From NCBI RefSeq assembly GCF_040907265.1, contig NZ_JBFOHP010000002.1, positions 4,588,001-4,652,000 of the forward strand: a stretch of 64,000 nucleotides of DNA, read 5' to 3'. The number at the start of each line of letters is the position of its first letter. Positions within the stretch are counted from its first letter, which is position 1. The translations under genes were made by a program, and so were the position numbers. The notes under the pieces are model-generated. The model was not told the origin of the DNA. It did no database searches and saw only the letters and a list, made by a program, of their open reading frames with translations. This DNA comes from Streptomyces sclerotialus. GTDB lineage: Bacteria; Actinomycetota; Actinomycetes; Streptomycetales; Streptomycetaceae. Shown in pieces: positions 9,476 through 17,170 of this stretch.

Positions 9476-10275
9476 GGGTGCGGCCTTCCCGGGGTGTGTC
9501 AGGTGGTGGTGCGGTGATGGTGGGTGAGTGTTTCGAGGTGGGGGATGAGTTGGTTGGGGGTGGGTGCGGAGAGGGTTTCGTTTTGGAGGGCGGTGGCGCG
9601 GTGGGTGAAGTGGGGTTCGGTGAGGAGGCGTTGGAGGGCGTGGCGGATGGCGGGGCCGGTGGCTTGGCTGGTGTGGAGGTCGAGTCCGGCGCCGTGGGCG
9701 GTGAGTTTGCGGGCGAGGAGGGGTTGGTCCCAGTGGTAGTGGAGTGAGAGGTGGGGGATGGGGTGGCGGGCGACGGTGGCGAGGGTGGCGGCGCCGGCGT
9801 GGTGGATGAAGGCGGTGCAGGTGGGGGCGAGGTGGTGGAGGGGGATGTAGGGGACGAGGCGGGTGTTGTCGGGTATGCGGGCGAGTTTGTTTTTTTCGGT
9901 GTCGGCGATGGTGGCGATGAGTTCGATGTCGAGGTCGGCGAGGGCGTCGAGGGTTTCTTGGGTGTTGATGGTGTAGCCGTTGTAGACGTCGGTGGCGCTG
10001 AGGCCCATGGTGAGGGCGACGCGGGGTCGGGTGGGGGGTTTGCGGAGCCAGTTGGGGACGGTGGCGGGGCCGCCGTAGGGGATGTATTGCATGCGCAGGT
10101 AGTGCAGGCCGTCGGCTTCGGTCTGGAGGCTGCGGGGGAACTGGTCGATGGTGAAGTGGCCGGTGGCCATGGATTCGGTGTACTCGCCGCCGTATTTGCG
10201 GGCGTAGCCGCCCAGCCATTCGGCCAGCGGGTCCGGCCGTTGCCCTGCCGGCTGCTCGGCCTTCAGACGCAGGAA
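9457..10275. repeat. Long direct repeat, copy 2 (GT6 C-terminal half)
   Basis: Second copy of the block at 5532-6353. It ends abruptly at the same codon, where GT3 reads HFLRLKA and GT6 reads QFLRLKA. The + strand here is G/T-rich and nearly free of C for several hundred bases. Confidence 0.9.
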
Positions 10276-10773
10276 CTGCCTGCGGACCCCGCCGTGGACG
10301 TCGACGCCGAAGAGCAGCCGGGCGTGGGCGGCGCCGACGGCCTGGGCGGCGATGGGCCCGGCGTAGGTCAGCGGGTCCCAGATGACCAGGTCGGGCTGCC
10401 AGTGCCGGGCGAACTCCACCAGATCGCTGATCATCGGGAATGCCGTCTGGCGGTGACGGTCGGCGACGGCCTTCGCGAGGCCCGTGGAGAGGTATTCCCA
10501 GTTGTCCTTCTCCGGGTCGGTGAACGCGTCGTAGGGCTCCTCCAGACCGGCCCGCCCCGCCTCGGACCCGTCGTTGGCGGCGCGCGCCGCCCACAGCTTG
10601 GCGTGGTCACGGCCGACGGGTACGGCGGTGAGGCCGGCCTGGGTGATGGTGGCGGCGAAGGAGGGCTGGCTGGCGAAGCGGACCTCGTGGCCGGCGGTGC
10701 GCAGTGCCCAGGCCAGCGGCACCATGTACTGGAAGATGCTCTTGTGCGGGTTGGTGGTGAACAGGACGCGCAT
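9499..10773 (-). CDS. Glycosyltransferase GT6 (mosaic twin of GT3)
   Basis: A 424-residue GT-B enzyme, identical to GT3 over most of residues 1-50 (apart from two residues, SQ for GR) and from the LRLKAEQ motif to the end. It differs in residues ~54-105 (DHAKLWAARAANDGSEAGR and following) and in a short loop FGVDVHGGVRRQ. These are N-terminal-domain segments expected to contact the acceptor. It shares with GT3 the Ile13 replacement and the HHAGAAT donor motif, and the same G-poor coding strand over the last ~220 codons. It is coupled to GT7 by an 11-bp gap. Confidence 0.88.
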   Translation of the reverse strand: MRVLFTTNPHKSIFQYMVPLAWALRTAGHEVRFASQPSFAATITQAGLTAVPVGRDHAKLWAARAANDGSEAGRAGLEEPYDAFTDPEKDNWEYLSTGLAKAVADRHRQTAFPMISDLVEFARHWQPDLVIWDPLTYAGPIAAQAVGAAHARLLFGVDVHGGVRRQFLRLKAEQPAGQRPDPLAEWLGGYARKYGGEYTESMATGHFTIDQFPRSLQTEADGLHYLRMQYIPYGGPATVPNWLRKPPTRPRVALTMGLSATDVYNGYTINTQETLDALADLDIELIATIADTEKNKLARIPDNTRLVPYIPLHHLAPTCTAFIHHAGAATLATVARHPIPHLSLHYHWDQPLLARKLTAHGAGLDLHTSQATGPAIRHALQRLLTEPHFTHRATALQNETLSAPTPNQLIPHLETLTHHHRTTT

Positions 10774-10874
10774 GGCTGTCTTCCTCAGGCTGACTCGGGC
10801 CGGCGGGCGGGGGCGCGGAAGCGGGCGGTGAGCTCCTCGAGGCGGGGCACCAGCGCGTTCGGCGTCGGCAACGC
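10611..10874. repeat. Direct repeat, copy 2 (GT6 N-terminus and GT7 C-terminus)
   Basis: Second copy of 6689-6952, with two substitutions that change GRPSF in GT3 to SQPSF in GT6. A shorter identical stretch between the two long blocks, 10315-10442 versus 6393-6520, encodes the conserved WQPDLVIWDPLTYAGP core. Confidence 0.9.
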
Positions 10875-12077
10875 GCGGAAGGCGTCCCGCAGGTCCGTGG
10901 CCGCTGTCCGGAAGGCCGGTTCGTGGAGCACCCGCAGCAGGCTCTCGCGCACCACCGCACCCGTGGCCCGGTCGGCACGGACGGCCAGGACGGAGCCCTG
11001 GGCGGCGGCGCGCCGGGCCAGTTCCGGTTCGTCGAAGTCCCAGGGCACGGCGACCTGCGGAAGGGGGCTGCGGGCCGCGGTCAGGAAGGTGCCGGGGCCG
11101 GCGTGATTGATCACCGCGCTGCAGGTGGGCAGGAGGGCGTGCAGCGGGACGTACGACTCGACCCGGACGTTCTCGGGGACCCGCCGCAGCTTGCGCTGCT
11201 CGGCCTCGGCGAGCGTGGCGACGACCTCGATGTCGAGGTCCGCCAGGGAGTCGAGGATGTCGGCGACGTCGGCGATGTAACCGGCGAAGCGGTTGGTGGC
11301 GGCGATACCCAGGGTGAGCGCGACCCGGGGCTTCTCCGGCCGCCGCCACAGCCACTTGGGGATCGTCGCCGGGCCGCCGTAGGGGATGTACTGCATGGAC
11401 ACGTACGGCACGTCGGCCGTCATCCGCATCGAGGGCGGGAACTGGTCGATGCTGAAGTGACCGGTGGCCAGGTCCTCGGTGTACTCACCGCCGTACTTAC
11501 GGGCGTAGGAACCGAGCCAGTCGGCGAGCGGATCGCTCTCCTCGTGCGGCGGCTGCTCCGCCTTCAGGCGCAGGAAGCGGCTGCGGGTCAGCCCCAGGAC
11601 GTCGATGCTCCACAGCAGGCGGGCGTGTGCGGCGCCGCACGCCTTGGCGGCGATCGCGCCCGCGTACGCGAGCGGTTCCCAGATGACCAGGTCGGGCTGC
11701 CAGTGCCGGGCGAATTCCACCAGGTCGGCGGTCATCGGGAAGTTGTCGGTCCGGTGCCAGTGGCGGACGACGTGTGCGTAACCCTCCCGCACCGTCTGCC
11801 AGTCGAGGTCCTCCGGGGCCTGTTCCGCGGCGCTGTACGGGGCGGGCAGGCCCTTGCGCTCCGCCTCCATCCGCCCCGGATTCAGCTGGGGCAGCCGCCA
11901 GACGGGGCGGTCGCTGCCCACGGGCACGGCGGTGAGCCCGGCCTGGGTGATCACCTCGGCGAACTTCGGGGGTGCGGCCACGCGGACTTCGTGGCCCGCG
12001 GTGCGCAGCGCCCACGCCAGCGGCACCATCTGCTGGAAAAGGCTCTTGTCCGGGGTGGTGGTGAACAGTATTCGCAT
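10785..12077 (-). CDS. Glycosyltransferase GT7 (activator-dependent family)
   Basis: A 430-residue GT-B enzyme beginning MRILFTTTPDKSLFQQM, with Leu at position 13 in place of His. The donor motif reads NHAGPGT, so the first His of the usual HHAG is Asn. It has the central motif ARHWQPDLVIWEPLAYAGAIAAKACG. It is the first glycosyltransferase of the operon, 19 bp after the ketoreductase stop. Its last ~29 codons are identical in DNA to GT4. The loss of two normally conserved His positions makes its activity worth testing. Confidence 0.88.
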   Translation of the reverse strand: MRILFTTTPDKSLFQQMVPLAWALRTAGHEVRVAAPPKFAEVITQAGLTAVPVGSDRPVWRLPQLNPGRMEAERKGLPAPYSAAEQAPEDLDWQTVREGYAHVVRHWHRTDNFPMTADLVEFARHWQPDLVIWEPLAYAGAIAAKACGAAHARLLWSIDVLGLTRSRFLRLKAEQPPHEESDPLADWLGSYARKYGGEYTEDLATGHFSIDQFPPSMRMTADVPYVSMQYIPYGGPATIPKWLWRRPEKPRVALTLGIAATNRFAGYIADVADILDSLADLDIEVVATLAEAEQRKLRRVPENVRVESYVPLHALLPTCSAVINHAGPGTFLTAARSPLPQVAVPWDFDEPELARRAAAQGSVLAVRADRATGAVVRESLLRVLHEPAFRTAATDLRDAFRALPTPNALVPRLEELTARFRAPARRPESA

Positions 12078-12096
12078 CGTGGTCCTTCCGTGGCGG

Positions 12097-13107
12097 TCAG
12101 GCGGGGGCGCCGCGGTGCTGCCGCGCCACGGCGGCTGCGAGCCGGTCCAGCCCCTCGTGCAGCGGTACGCGGGGGGACCAGCCGGTCACGGTGCGGAACT
12201 GCGGCGACCGGAGGACGAAGTCGATCTGGTCCGTGGGCATGGCGTACGCGGCGGGCGCGGTGTCCACCACGGGCACGGGCGGGCGGCCCGTGCGGCGGGA
12301 CACCGCCTCCGCAATCGCCGTGAACAGCTCCGCCACGCTGGTCTGTTCGCCCGTGCCGATCTCCCAGGCCCGGCCGACGACCCCGTCGAGCGCGTCGAGC
12401 GCCGCCGTGAAGGCGCGGGCCGCGTCGTCGATGCCGAGGAGGTCGCGCTTGGCCGTACCGCCGTGCCAGACGGTGAGCGGCTGCCCTTCGACGGCGCGCC
12501 GCATCATGGAGGCGACCACGCCGCGGTCGAGTCCGGTGGGGTCCGTGCCGAGGCTGTAGAGGGTCGACAGGCGCAGGGTGCTGCCCCTGACCAGTCCCTC
12601 GGCCGTGGCGTCGGCGATGGCCTGTTCGGCGGCCAGCTTGTGCCGGTCGTAGGCGGTCAGCAGGTCGTCGGCCCGGACGCCGCGGGCGGCCAGGCCCGCC
12701 GGCACCCTGGCGGACTGGGAGAGCGAGCCGGAGAACAGCAGGGCCGGTGGCCGGGCCGGGCGCCGGGCGCGGACCGCCTCGATCACGTCGTGCACCAGGC
12801 CGAGGTTGACCCGCTCGGCCAGCGTGTCACCGTCGGCCACGCGCCAGGTGCCCGAGCCGGAGATGTGCGCGACGAGGTGGATCACCACGTCGGAACCGGC
12901 GACCGCGTCGGCCACGGCGCCGGGCTCGGTGAGGTCGGTCCGGCGCTCCTCGACGACCGCGGCGGGTCGCGGCGGGACGGCCACCGGGCGGCGGCCGACG
13001 AGCCGGAGGCGAACGGGCCTGCGCGCGAGTTCCCTGCTGACGGCCGTGCCCAGCAGGCCCGAGGCACCGAGGACGGTGATCAGCGGTCCCGTTCCCTGAC
13101 CTGGCAC
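12097..13107 (-). CDS. NDP-sugar 4-ketoreductase / extended SDR
   Basis: A 336-residue Rossmann enzyme of the extended short-chain dehydrogenase class. The nucleotide-binding motif GASGLLG lies near residue 14, and the catalytic Tyr-Lys pair is YDRHK in the middle of the protein, preceded by the Ser-containing FSGSLSQS. Members close to TylCIV, EryBIV and UrdR reduce the 4-keto group of TDP-deoxyhexoses in the last step before glycosyl transfer. Its position directly ahead of seven glycosyltransferases fits that role. The GTG start has AAGGAG six bases upstream. Epimerase activity is the alternative. The earlier sugar genes (synthase, 4,6-dehydratase) are not in the window. Confidence 0.8.
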   Translation of the reverse strand: MPGQGTGPLITVLGASGLLGTAVSRELARRPVRLRLVGRRPVAVPPRPAAVVEERRTDLTEPGAVADAVAGSDVVIHLVAHISGSGTWRVADGDTLAERVNLGLVHDVIEAVRARRPARPPALLFSGSLSQSARVPAGLAARGVRADDLLTAYDRHKLAAEQAIADATAEGLVRGSTLRLSTLYSLGTDPTGLDRGVVASMMRRAVEGQPLTVWHGGTAKRDLLGIDDAARAFTAALDALDGVVGRAWEIGTGEQTSVAELFTAIAEAVSRRTGRPPVPVVDTAPAAYAMPTDQIDFVLRSPQFRTVTGWSPRVPLHEGLDRLAAAVARQHRGAPA

Positions 13108-13204
13108 TGGTTCTCCTTAAGTCCTGTTGCGGATGGTGGCGGGCGCGGTCGGCCCCTTCGGCGCCGGGCGCCGGGATGGGTGACGGATACGGCCGGAGGG
13201 GCCG

Positions 13205-13783
13205 TCAGGAGGCGGCGTACGGCCGGTTCGGGTCCCGGCGCCAGTGCAGCCCGGGCCCGAGGACGTCGCCGAGGTCCCCGTCGACGTGCTGTTCCCACTC
13301 CGCGCGGCTGAGCTGGAAGGTGTGCAGGTCCCAGTGGCGGCCGCGGAAATAGAGATGGTCGCGGAGGACCGCGGTGGCGGTGTCGTTACCGGAATCCAGG
13401 CCGACAGACCCGAAAGTGGCCTCGGTCGTCTGGGCGATCACCCTATCGATACGGAACATCGCGAAGGCGTAATTGATCGTCAGGTATATCGCCTCGGAAC
13501 CCACGCCCAGCCGGGCGCGTTCGGGGTCCAGATAAACACCGGATTTGACGTGCCCGGCCGGGTCGAGCCCGTGCAGCATGCTGAATCCCAGCAGGCCGCC
13601 GTCGCGCCGCCGGGTGATGAGGAAAGCGGCGTCGCATGTGGACAGGTCGCGATTTCCCGGTCGGCCGGTGGGGCTGACGTTGTCGATGCCGGTCCGCAGC
13701 ATGGTGCGGATGACTTCCGCATGGTCCCGGGAGGAGGCGGGGCGGAAAGCGAGGCGGCGGGACGTGGTGTGCGGAAAGAGCAC
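13205..13783 (-). CDS. GNAT family N-acetyltransferase
   Basis: A 192-residue acetyltransferase with the acetyl-CoA loop RARLGVGSEAIYLTINYAF and a C-terminal half (DHLYFRGRHWDLHTFQLSRAEWEQ) resembling RimJ/RimL-type enzymes. It starts with GTG and has only a weak ribosome site. It lies between the aldo/keto reductase and the ketoreductase in the same orientation (45- and 97-bp gaps), so it is probably part of the sugar or tailoring operon. It could acetylate an aminodeoxysugar; self-resistance by drug acetylation is another possibility. Substrate is unknown. Confidence 0.75.
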   Translation of the reverse strand: MLFPHTTSRRLAFRPASSRDHAEVIRTMLRTGIDNVSPTGRPGNRDLSTCDAAFLITRRRDGGLLGFSMLHGLDPAGHVKSGVYLDPERARLGVGSEAIYLTINYAFAMFRIDRVIAQTTEATFGSVGLDSGNDTATAVLRDHLYFRGRHWDLHTFQLSRAEWEQHVDGDLGDVLGPGLHWRRDPNRPYAAS

Positions 13784-13828
13784 GGTGGTCGTCCAATCGT
13801 TCTGGAGGGTGACGGGCGGGGGATGCGG

Positions 13829-14842
13829 TCAGGCGCCGCCCGCCGTGCTGCCGTGCGCTTCCGTACCGTCCGAACGGCGGTTCCGGAAGCTGTCCCAGTG
13901 CATCTCGCCCACCGCTGTCGGCAGGTTGTCGAGCTGGTGCAGGTCCGCTTCCGTGAGCCGCAGTCCGGCCGCCGCCACGTTCTCCTCCAGCCAGTGCAGG
14001 TGCCGGGTCCCCGGTATCGGGACCACGTCCGGGCCCTGCGCGAGCGCCCAGGCGATGGCCACCTGGGACGGTGTGGCGTCGCCGTGGCGGTCGGCGACCG
14101 CGCGCAGGGTTTCGAGGATGGCCTCGTTGGCGCGCATGGCCTCGGCCCGGAACCGCGGGTCCCGGACCCGGGAGTCGCCGGTGTGCAGGTGCTCGTGCGT
14201 GAGCGTGCCCGAGAGGAAACCACGCCCGATGGGCGCGAAGGCGAGGAAGCCGACGCCGTTGCGCCGGCACCACGGCAGGATGTCCCGCTTGTTCTGCGGC
14301 GCCCAGACCGACAGCTCGTACTGGACCGTGGTGAGCGGGAAGACGGCGTGCACCTCGTCCAGTTCCTCGCAGGTGGCGTGCGAGATGCCGAGCGCCCGGA
14401 CCTTGCCTTCGGTGACCAGTTCGCCGAGGGCGCCCCAGGTCTCCGCGAGCGGGACGGCGGGGTCCACGCGGTGCAGTTGGTAGAGGCCGATCGTGTCGGT
14501 CCGCAGCCGGCGCAGCGAGGCCTCGCAGGCCCGGCGCAGATGCTCCGGCCGGCCGTTGCGGACGAACTTGCCGTCGGGCCGGGCGATCATTCCGCACTTG
14601 GTGGCGACGACGGCCTCGTCGTCGCGGTGTTCGAGCGCGCGGCCGAGCAGTTCCTCGTTGGTGAAGGGCCCGTAGACATCGGCCGTGTCGAAGAGGTCGA
14701 TGCCGAGATCCAGGGCCCGGTGGATGACACGGGTGGATTCCTTGTCATCCCGCGGGCCGGATCCATAACCGTAGGACATCGAACTGCAACCGAGGCCGAG
14801 CGCGCTCACGGAGAAATTGTCGGCCAGTTTGGTCTTCCACAT
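13829..14842 (-). CDS. Aldo/keto reductase
   Basis: A 337-residue TIM-barrel NADPH reductase, the first gene of the leftward operon. The catalytic tetrad is visible as DLFDTADVYG (Asp, Tyr), VVATKCG (Lys) and YQLHRVD (His). The C-terminal cofactor loop VPIPGTRHLHWLEENVAAAG is typical. ATG 14842 with GGAG nine bases upstream is preferred to TTG 14857. Aldo/keto reductases serve as 2,3-enoyl or 3-keto reductases in deoxysugar pathways, but this one looks closer to general YakC-like members than to EryBII. A sugar role is inferred from context only. Confidence 0.8.
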   Translation of the reverse strand: MWKTKLADNFSVSALGLGCSSMSYGYGSGPRDDKESTRVIHRALDLGIDLFDTADVYGPFTNEELLGRALEHRDDEAVVATKCGMIARPDGKFVRNGRPEHLRRACEASLRRLRTDTIGLYQLHRVDPAVPLAETWGALGELVTEGKVRALGISHATCEELDEVHAVFPLTTVQYELSVWAPQNKRDILPWCRRNGVGFLAFAPIGRGFLSGTLTHEHLHTGDSRVRDPRFRAEAMRANEAILETLRAVADRHGDATPSQVAIAWALAQGPDVVPIPGTRHLHWLEENVAAAGLRLTEADLHQLDNLPTAVGEMHWDSFRNRRSDGTEAHGSTAGGA

Positions 14843-14954
14843 CTCCAGGTACTCCAAAATATCGATGCCGACGACTCAGTGGCTGCCGGGAAAGGCGCGA
14901 GGGGCTGGCGCGCGGCATACGTCGAAAGATGTCCGGGGGAGAGCGCTGCCCACA

Positions 14955-16556
14955 TCATTTCGCATCGGACCGGCGGTCCGGGAGTTGTTGCCGGGCATTA
15001 ATTCCCGGGTGCTGCGTGGGGCCGGTCGGCGCGGTGACCAGAAACTCGGCGAGCAGTTCGGGAACGGCCTCACCGGTGAGTGTCAGGAACTGCTCCACCC
15101 GCATGTCGGGAGCCTGGTAGAAGCGCAGTCCCGCCGCGGTGGGCGTGCCCACACTCACCAGGCCCAGCCATCGCTGCACCAGCGTCTGGCGGACCTTCAG
15201 GCCCAGTACGGCGTCCCGGTGCAGCACCGCGGTCTGCCGCCGTGACAGGCCGTGCCGCATGACCAGGTAGCGGCCGGCGTAGGTGTGTCCCAGCGCCCGG
15301 TAGGCGACCACCGCCGGCACGGCCGTCAGCGGGAGCGCCCACAGCGGGACCACCCACAGCCCGCCGGGCACCGCCCGCGTGGCGCCCAGCCAGGCCAGCA
15401 GTCCGGCGAGCACGACGCAGAACGTCACGGCCCACAGCAGCCGCCGGAACAGCGCGGCACGCGGATGACGGCGCAGCGGAGCCTCCAGGGGAGGCACCGG
15501 ACCCGGCAGGACGAGCGCCGCCACCCGCCGGGCCTCGTCGGCCGGTCCGCGCGGCAGGATGCTGCTGGCGGGCTCGCTGGTGAGCGACCAGCTCGCGAGC
15601 CCGGTGGAGATGACGGCCGTCTCGGTGAGCCGTATCCAGCGCCAGAACAGCGGCTCGCTGAGGTGGATGCCGCGCAGGCGCCGGTCGTCGCGGTCGACCT
15701 CCCGGGTGGACAGCAGGCCCTGCCGGGTGACCAGTGCGGTGCCGTCCTCCTTGGTCTTCCGGACGAGCTCGAAGTCCCAGTTGTCCTTGATGAATCCGCT
15801 TGCCAGCGCCGCGAGGCCGAGGACGAAGACCACGCCGGCCCACAGCGCGTACCGGACGTAGCTGTTCGGGGAGAGCCCGTCGATGACGCGGTCGAGCGCG
15901 CCGATGAGGTCGGCGCCGACCAGCGCCAGCATCGAGTCCAGGCTCCACAGCAGCAGCCCGCCGACGAGCATCCCCCAGATGTTGATGACGTTGTAGAAGA
16001 TCCAGAACCAGCGCACCCGCGCTATGGGGGTCTCCCGCGCGGCCGCGTCCGCCTCGTCCGCCGCCGTGCCGGGCACCAGCTCCCGGCGCAGGGCCTCGGC
16101 CATGTCCTTGGAGACGGCGTCCAGCTTCAGGGCGGGCCGGGTCCTGCCGGAGCTGATGAAGACCACCCGCAGTCCGGCGAGCCGGTGCCGCAGCTTCGCC
16201 TTGAGGTCGACCGCGCGGATTCGCTCCCGGGGGACCTGGCGGTAGACGCGCAGGATCCGTCCTGTCTTGATCTCGACGAGTTCCTCGGTGACGCGGTAGC
16301 GCGTGCGCAGCCAGCGGACGACGTCGGAGACGCTGATGAACACGCCGATGCCGGTCGCGACCAGCGCGGGCCACAGGTCCGCCAGGCGCCGACCGGTGCC
16401 CAGGAAGAGCAGCGACAGGGCGGTCGGCAGGAGGGACAGCAGGAGCCGCGCCAGGTTGACCCAGATCAGCCGAGCATTGAGTCGCTCCCAGGGCACGTCA
16501 CCGTCCGGCGGCTCCTGCGTGTGGGCGTCGCGCTCCGGGACCTCCACGGCCGTCAC
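14955..16556 (-). CDS. Membrane protein with tandem bacterial PH (YdbT-like) domains
   Basis: A 533-residue multi-pass protein. A first hydrophobic pair and PH domain (RYRVTEELVEIKTGRILRVYRQVPRERIRAVDLK) is followed by more TM helices around residues 190-270. A second PH-like unit (EDGTALVTRQGLLSTREV) and a third (RYLVMRHGLSRRQTAVLHRDAVLGLKVRQ) follow. This repeated TM-PH layout matches YdbT, the partner of YdbS; in Bacillus the pair gives resistance to certain antimicrobial compounds. The GTG start overlaps the upstream stop by four bases (GTGA), so the two are translationally coupled. A self-protection role next to an antibiotic cluster is conceivable but unproven. Confidence 0.75.
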   Translation of the reverse strand: MTAVEVPERDAHTQEPPDGDVPWERLNARLIWVNLARLLLSLLPTALSLLFLGTGRRLADLWPALVATGIGVFISVSDVVRWLRTRYRVTEELVEIKTGRILRVYRQVPRERIRAVDLKAKLRHRLAGLRVVFISSGRTRPALKLDAVSKDMAEALRRELVPGTAADEADAAARETPIARVRWFWIFYNVINIWGMLVGGLLLWSLDSMLALVGADLIGALDRVIDGLSPNSYVRYALWAGVVFVLGLAALASGFIKDNWDFELVRKTKEDGTALVTRQGLLSTREVDRDDRRLRGIHLSEPLFWRWIRLTETAVISTGLASWSLTSEPASSILPRGPADEARRVAALVLPGPVPPLEAPLRRHPRAALFRRLLWAVTFCVVLAGLLAWLGATRAVPGGLWVVPLWALPLTAVPAVVAYRALGHTYAGRYLVMRHGLSRRQTAVLHRDAVLGLKVRQTLVQRWLGLVSVGTPTAAGLRFYQAPDMRVEQFLTLTGEAVPELLAEFLVTAPTGPTQHPGINARQQLPDRRSDAK

Positions 16557-17086
16557 GTCGCGTCCCCCGGAGTGGCCTGGGTGAGAGCGGTGAGCTCCGC
16601 CGCTTCCCGCGCCACGACGTCGGCGTCCAGACCGACGATCTTGATGTGGCCCTCCTGTGAGGCGGTGACCACCCGGAGCGTGGCCAGGCCGAGCCACTGC
16701 TGTACGGGGCCGCGGGCCACATCGACGCTCTGGATGCGGGAGACGGGGACGATCCGCCACTCCCGCACCAGCCACCCCTTGAGCTCGTAGACGGCCTGGT
16801 CGGTGCACTCCCAGCGGTGGACGTGGTAGCGCCACCTGGGCATGACCGCCCCGGTCACCACGTGGACGGCCGCCGTACAGACGAGCACCGGCCCGGTCCA
16901 GGGCCGGGATTCCTCCCACAGCCAGTACGTCAGGACCAGTGCGCCGACCACGACGGCCATGGACAGCACCACGCGGATCGTCCACCACCAGATGGCCCGT
17001 CGCTCGACGCGGTGGCGGGGCGGGCGTACGAGGGCCTGGCCGGTATCGGCCACCAGCGCCAGAGGGGGCACTCCTTCTCCAGTCAT
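16553..17086 (-). CDS. PH domain membrane protein (YdbS-like)
   Basis: A 177-residue protein with two TM segments (WWWTIRVVLSMAVVVGALVLTYWLW and a following helix) and one bacterial PH domain containing YHVHRWECTDQAVYELKGWL and PVSRIQSVDVARGPVQQWLGL. It is the YdbS half of a YdbS-YdbT pair and is coupled to the next gene by a 4-bp overlap. Starts at 17101 (GTG), 17086 (ATG) and 17071 (GTG, with GGAG nearby) are all possible; I list the ATG. The function of the pair in actinomycetes is not established. Confidence 0.72.
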   Translation of the reverse strand: MTGEGVPPLALVADTGQALVRPPRHRVERRAIWWWTIRVVLSMAVVVGALVLTYWLWEESRPWTGPVLVCTAAVHVVTGAVMPRWRYHVHRWECTDQAVYELKGWLVREWRIVPVSRIQSVDVARGPVQQWLGLATLRVVTASQEGHIKIVGLDADVVAREAAELTALTQATPGDAT

Positions 17087-17170
17087 ACCGTTATGTTGCA
17101 CCCCGTTTATCCCTCATTGCGACGGTATGAAGGGATCCCTCCCCTCCCCGGCCGCCGGTTGCCCGCCGAC

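Noticed and set aside
2177..12323. Very long reading frames opposite and across the glycosyltransferase genes
   Set aside because: They are shadows caused by high GC and codon bias, have low-complexity Arg/Gly/Pro translations and no motifs, and real GT motifs occupy the other strand.
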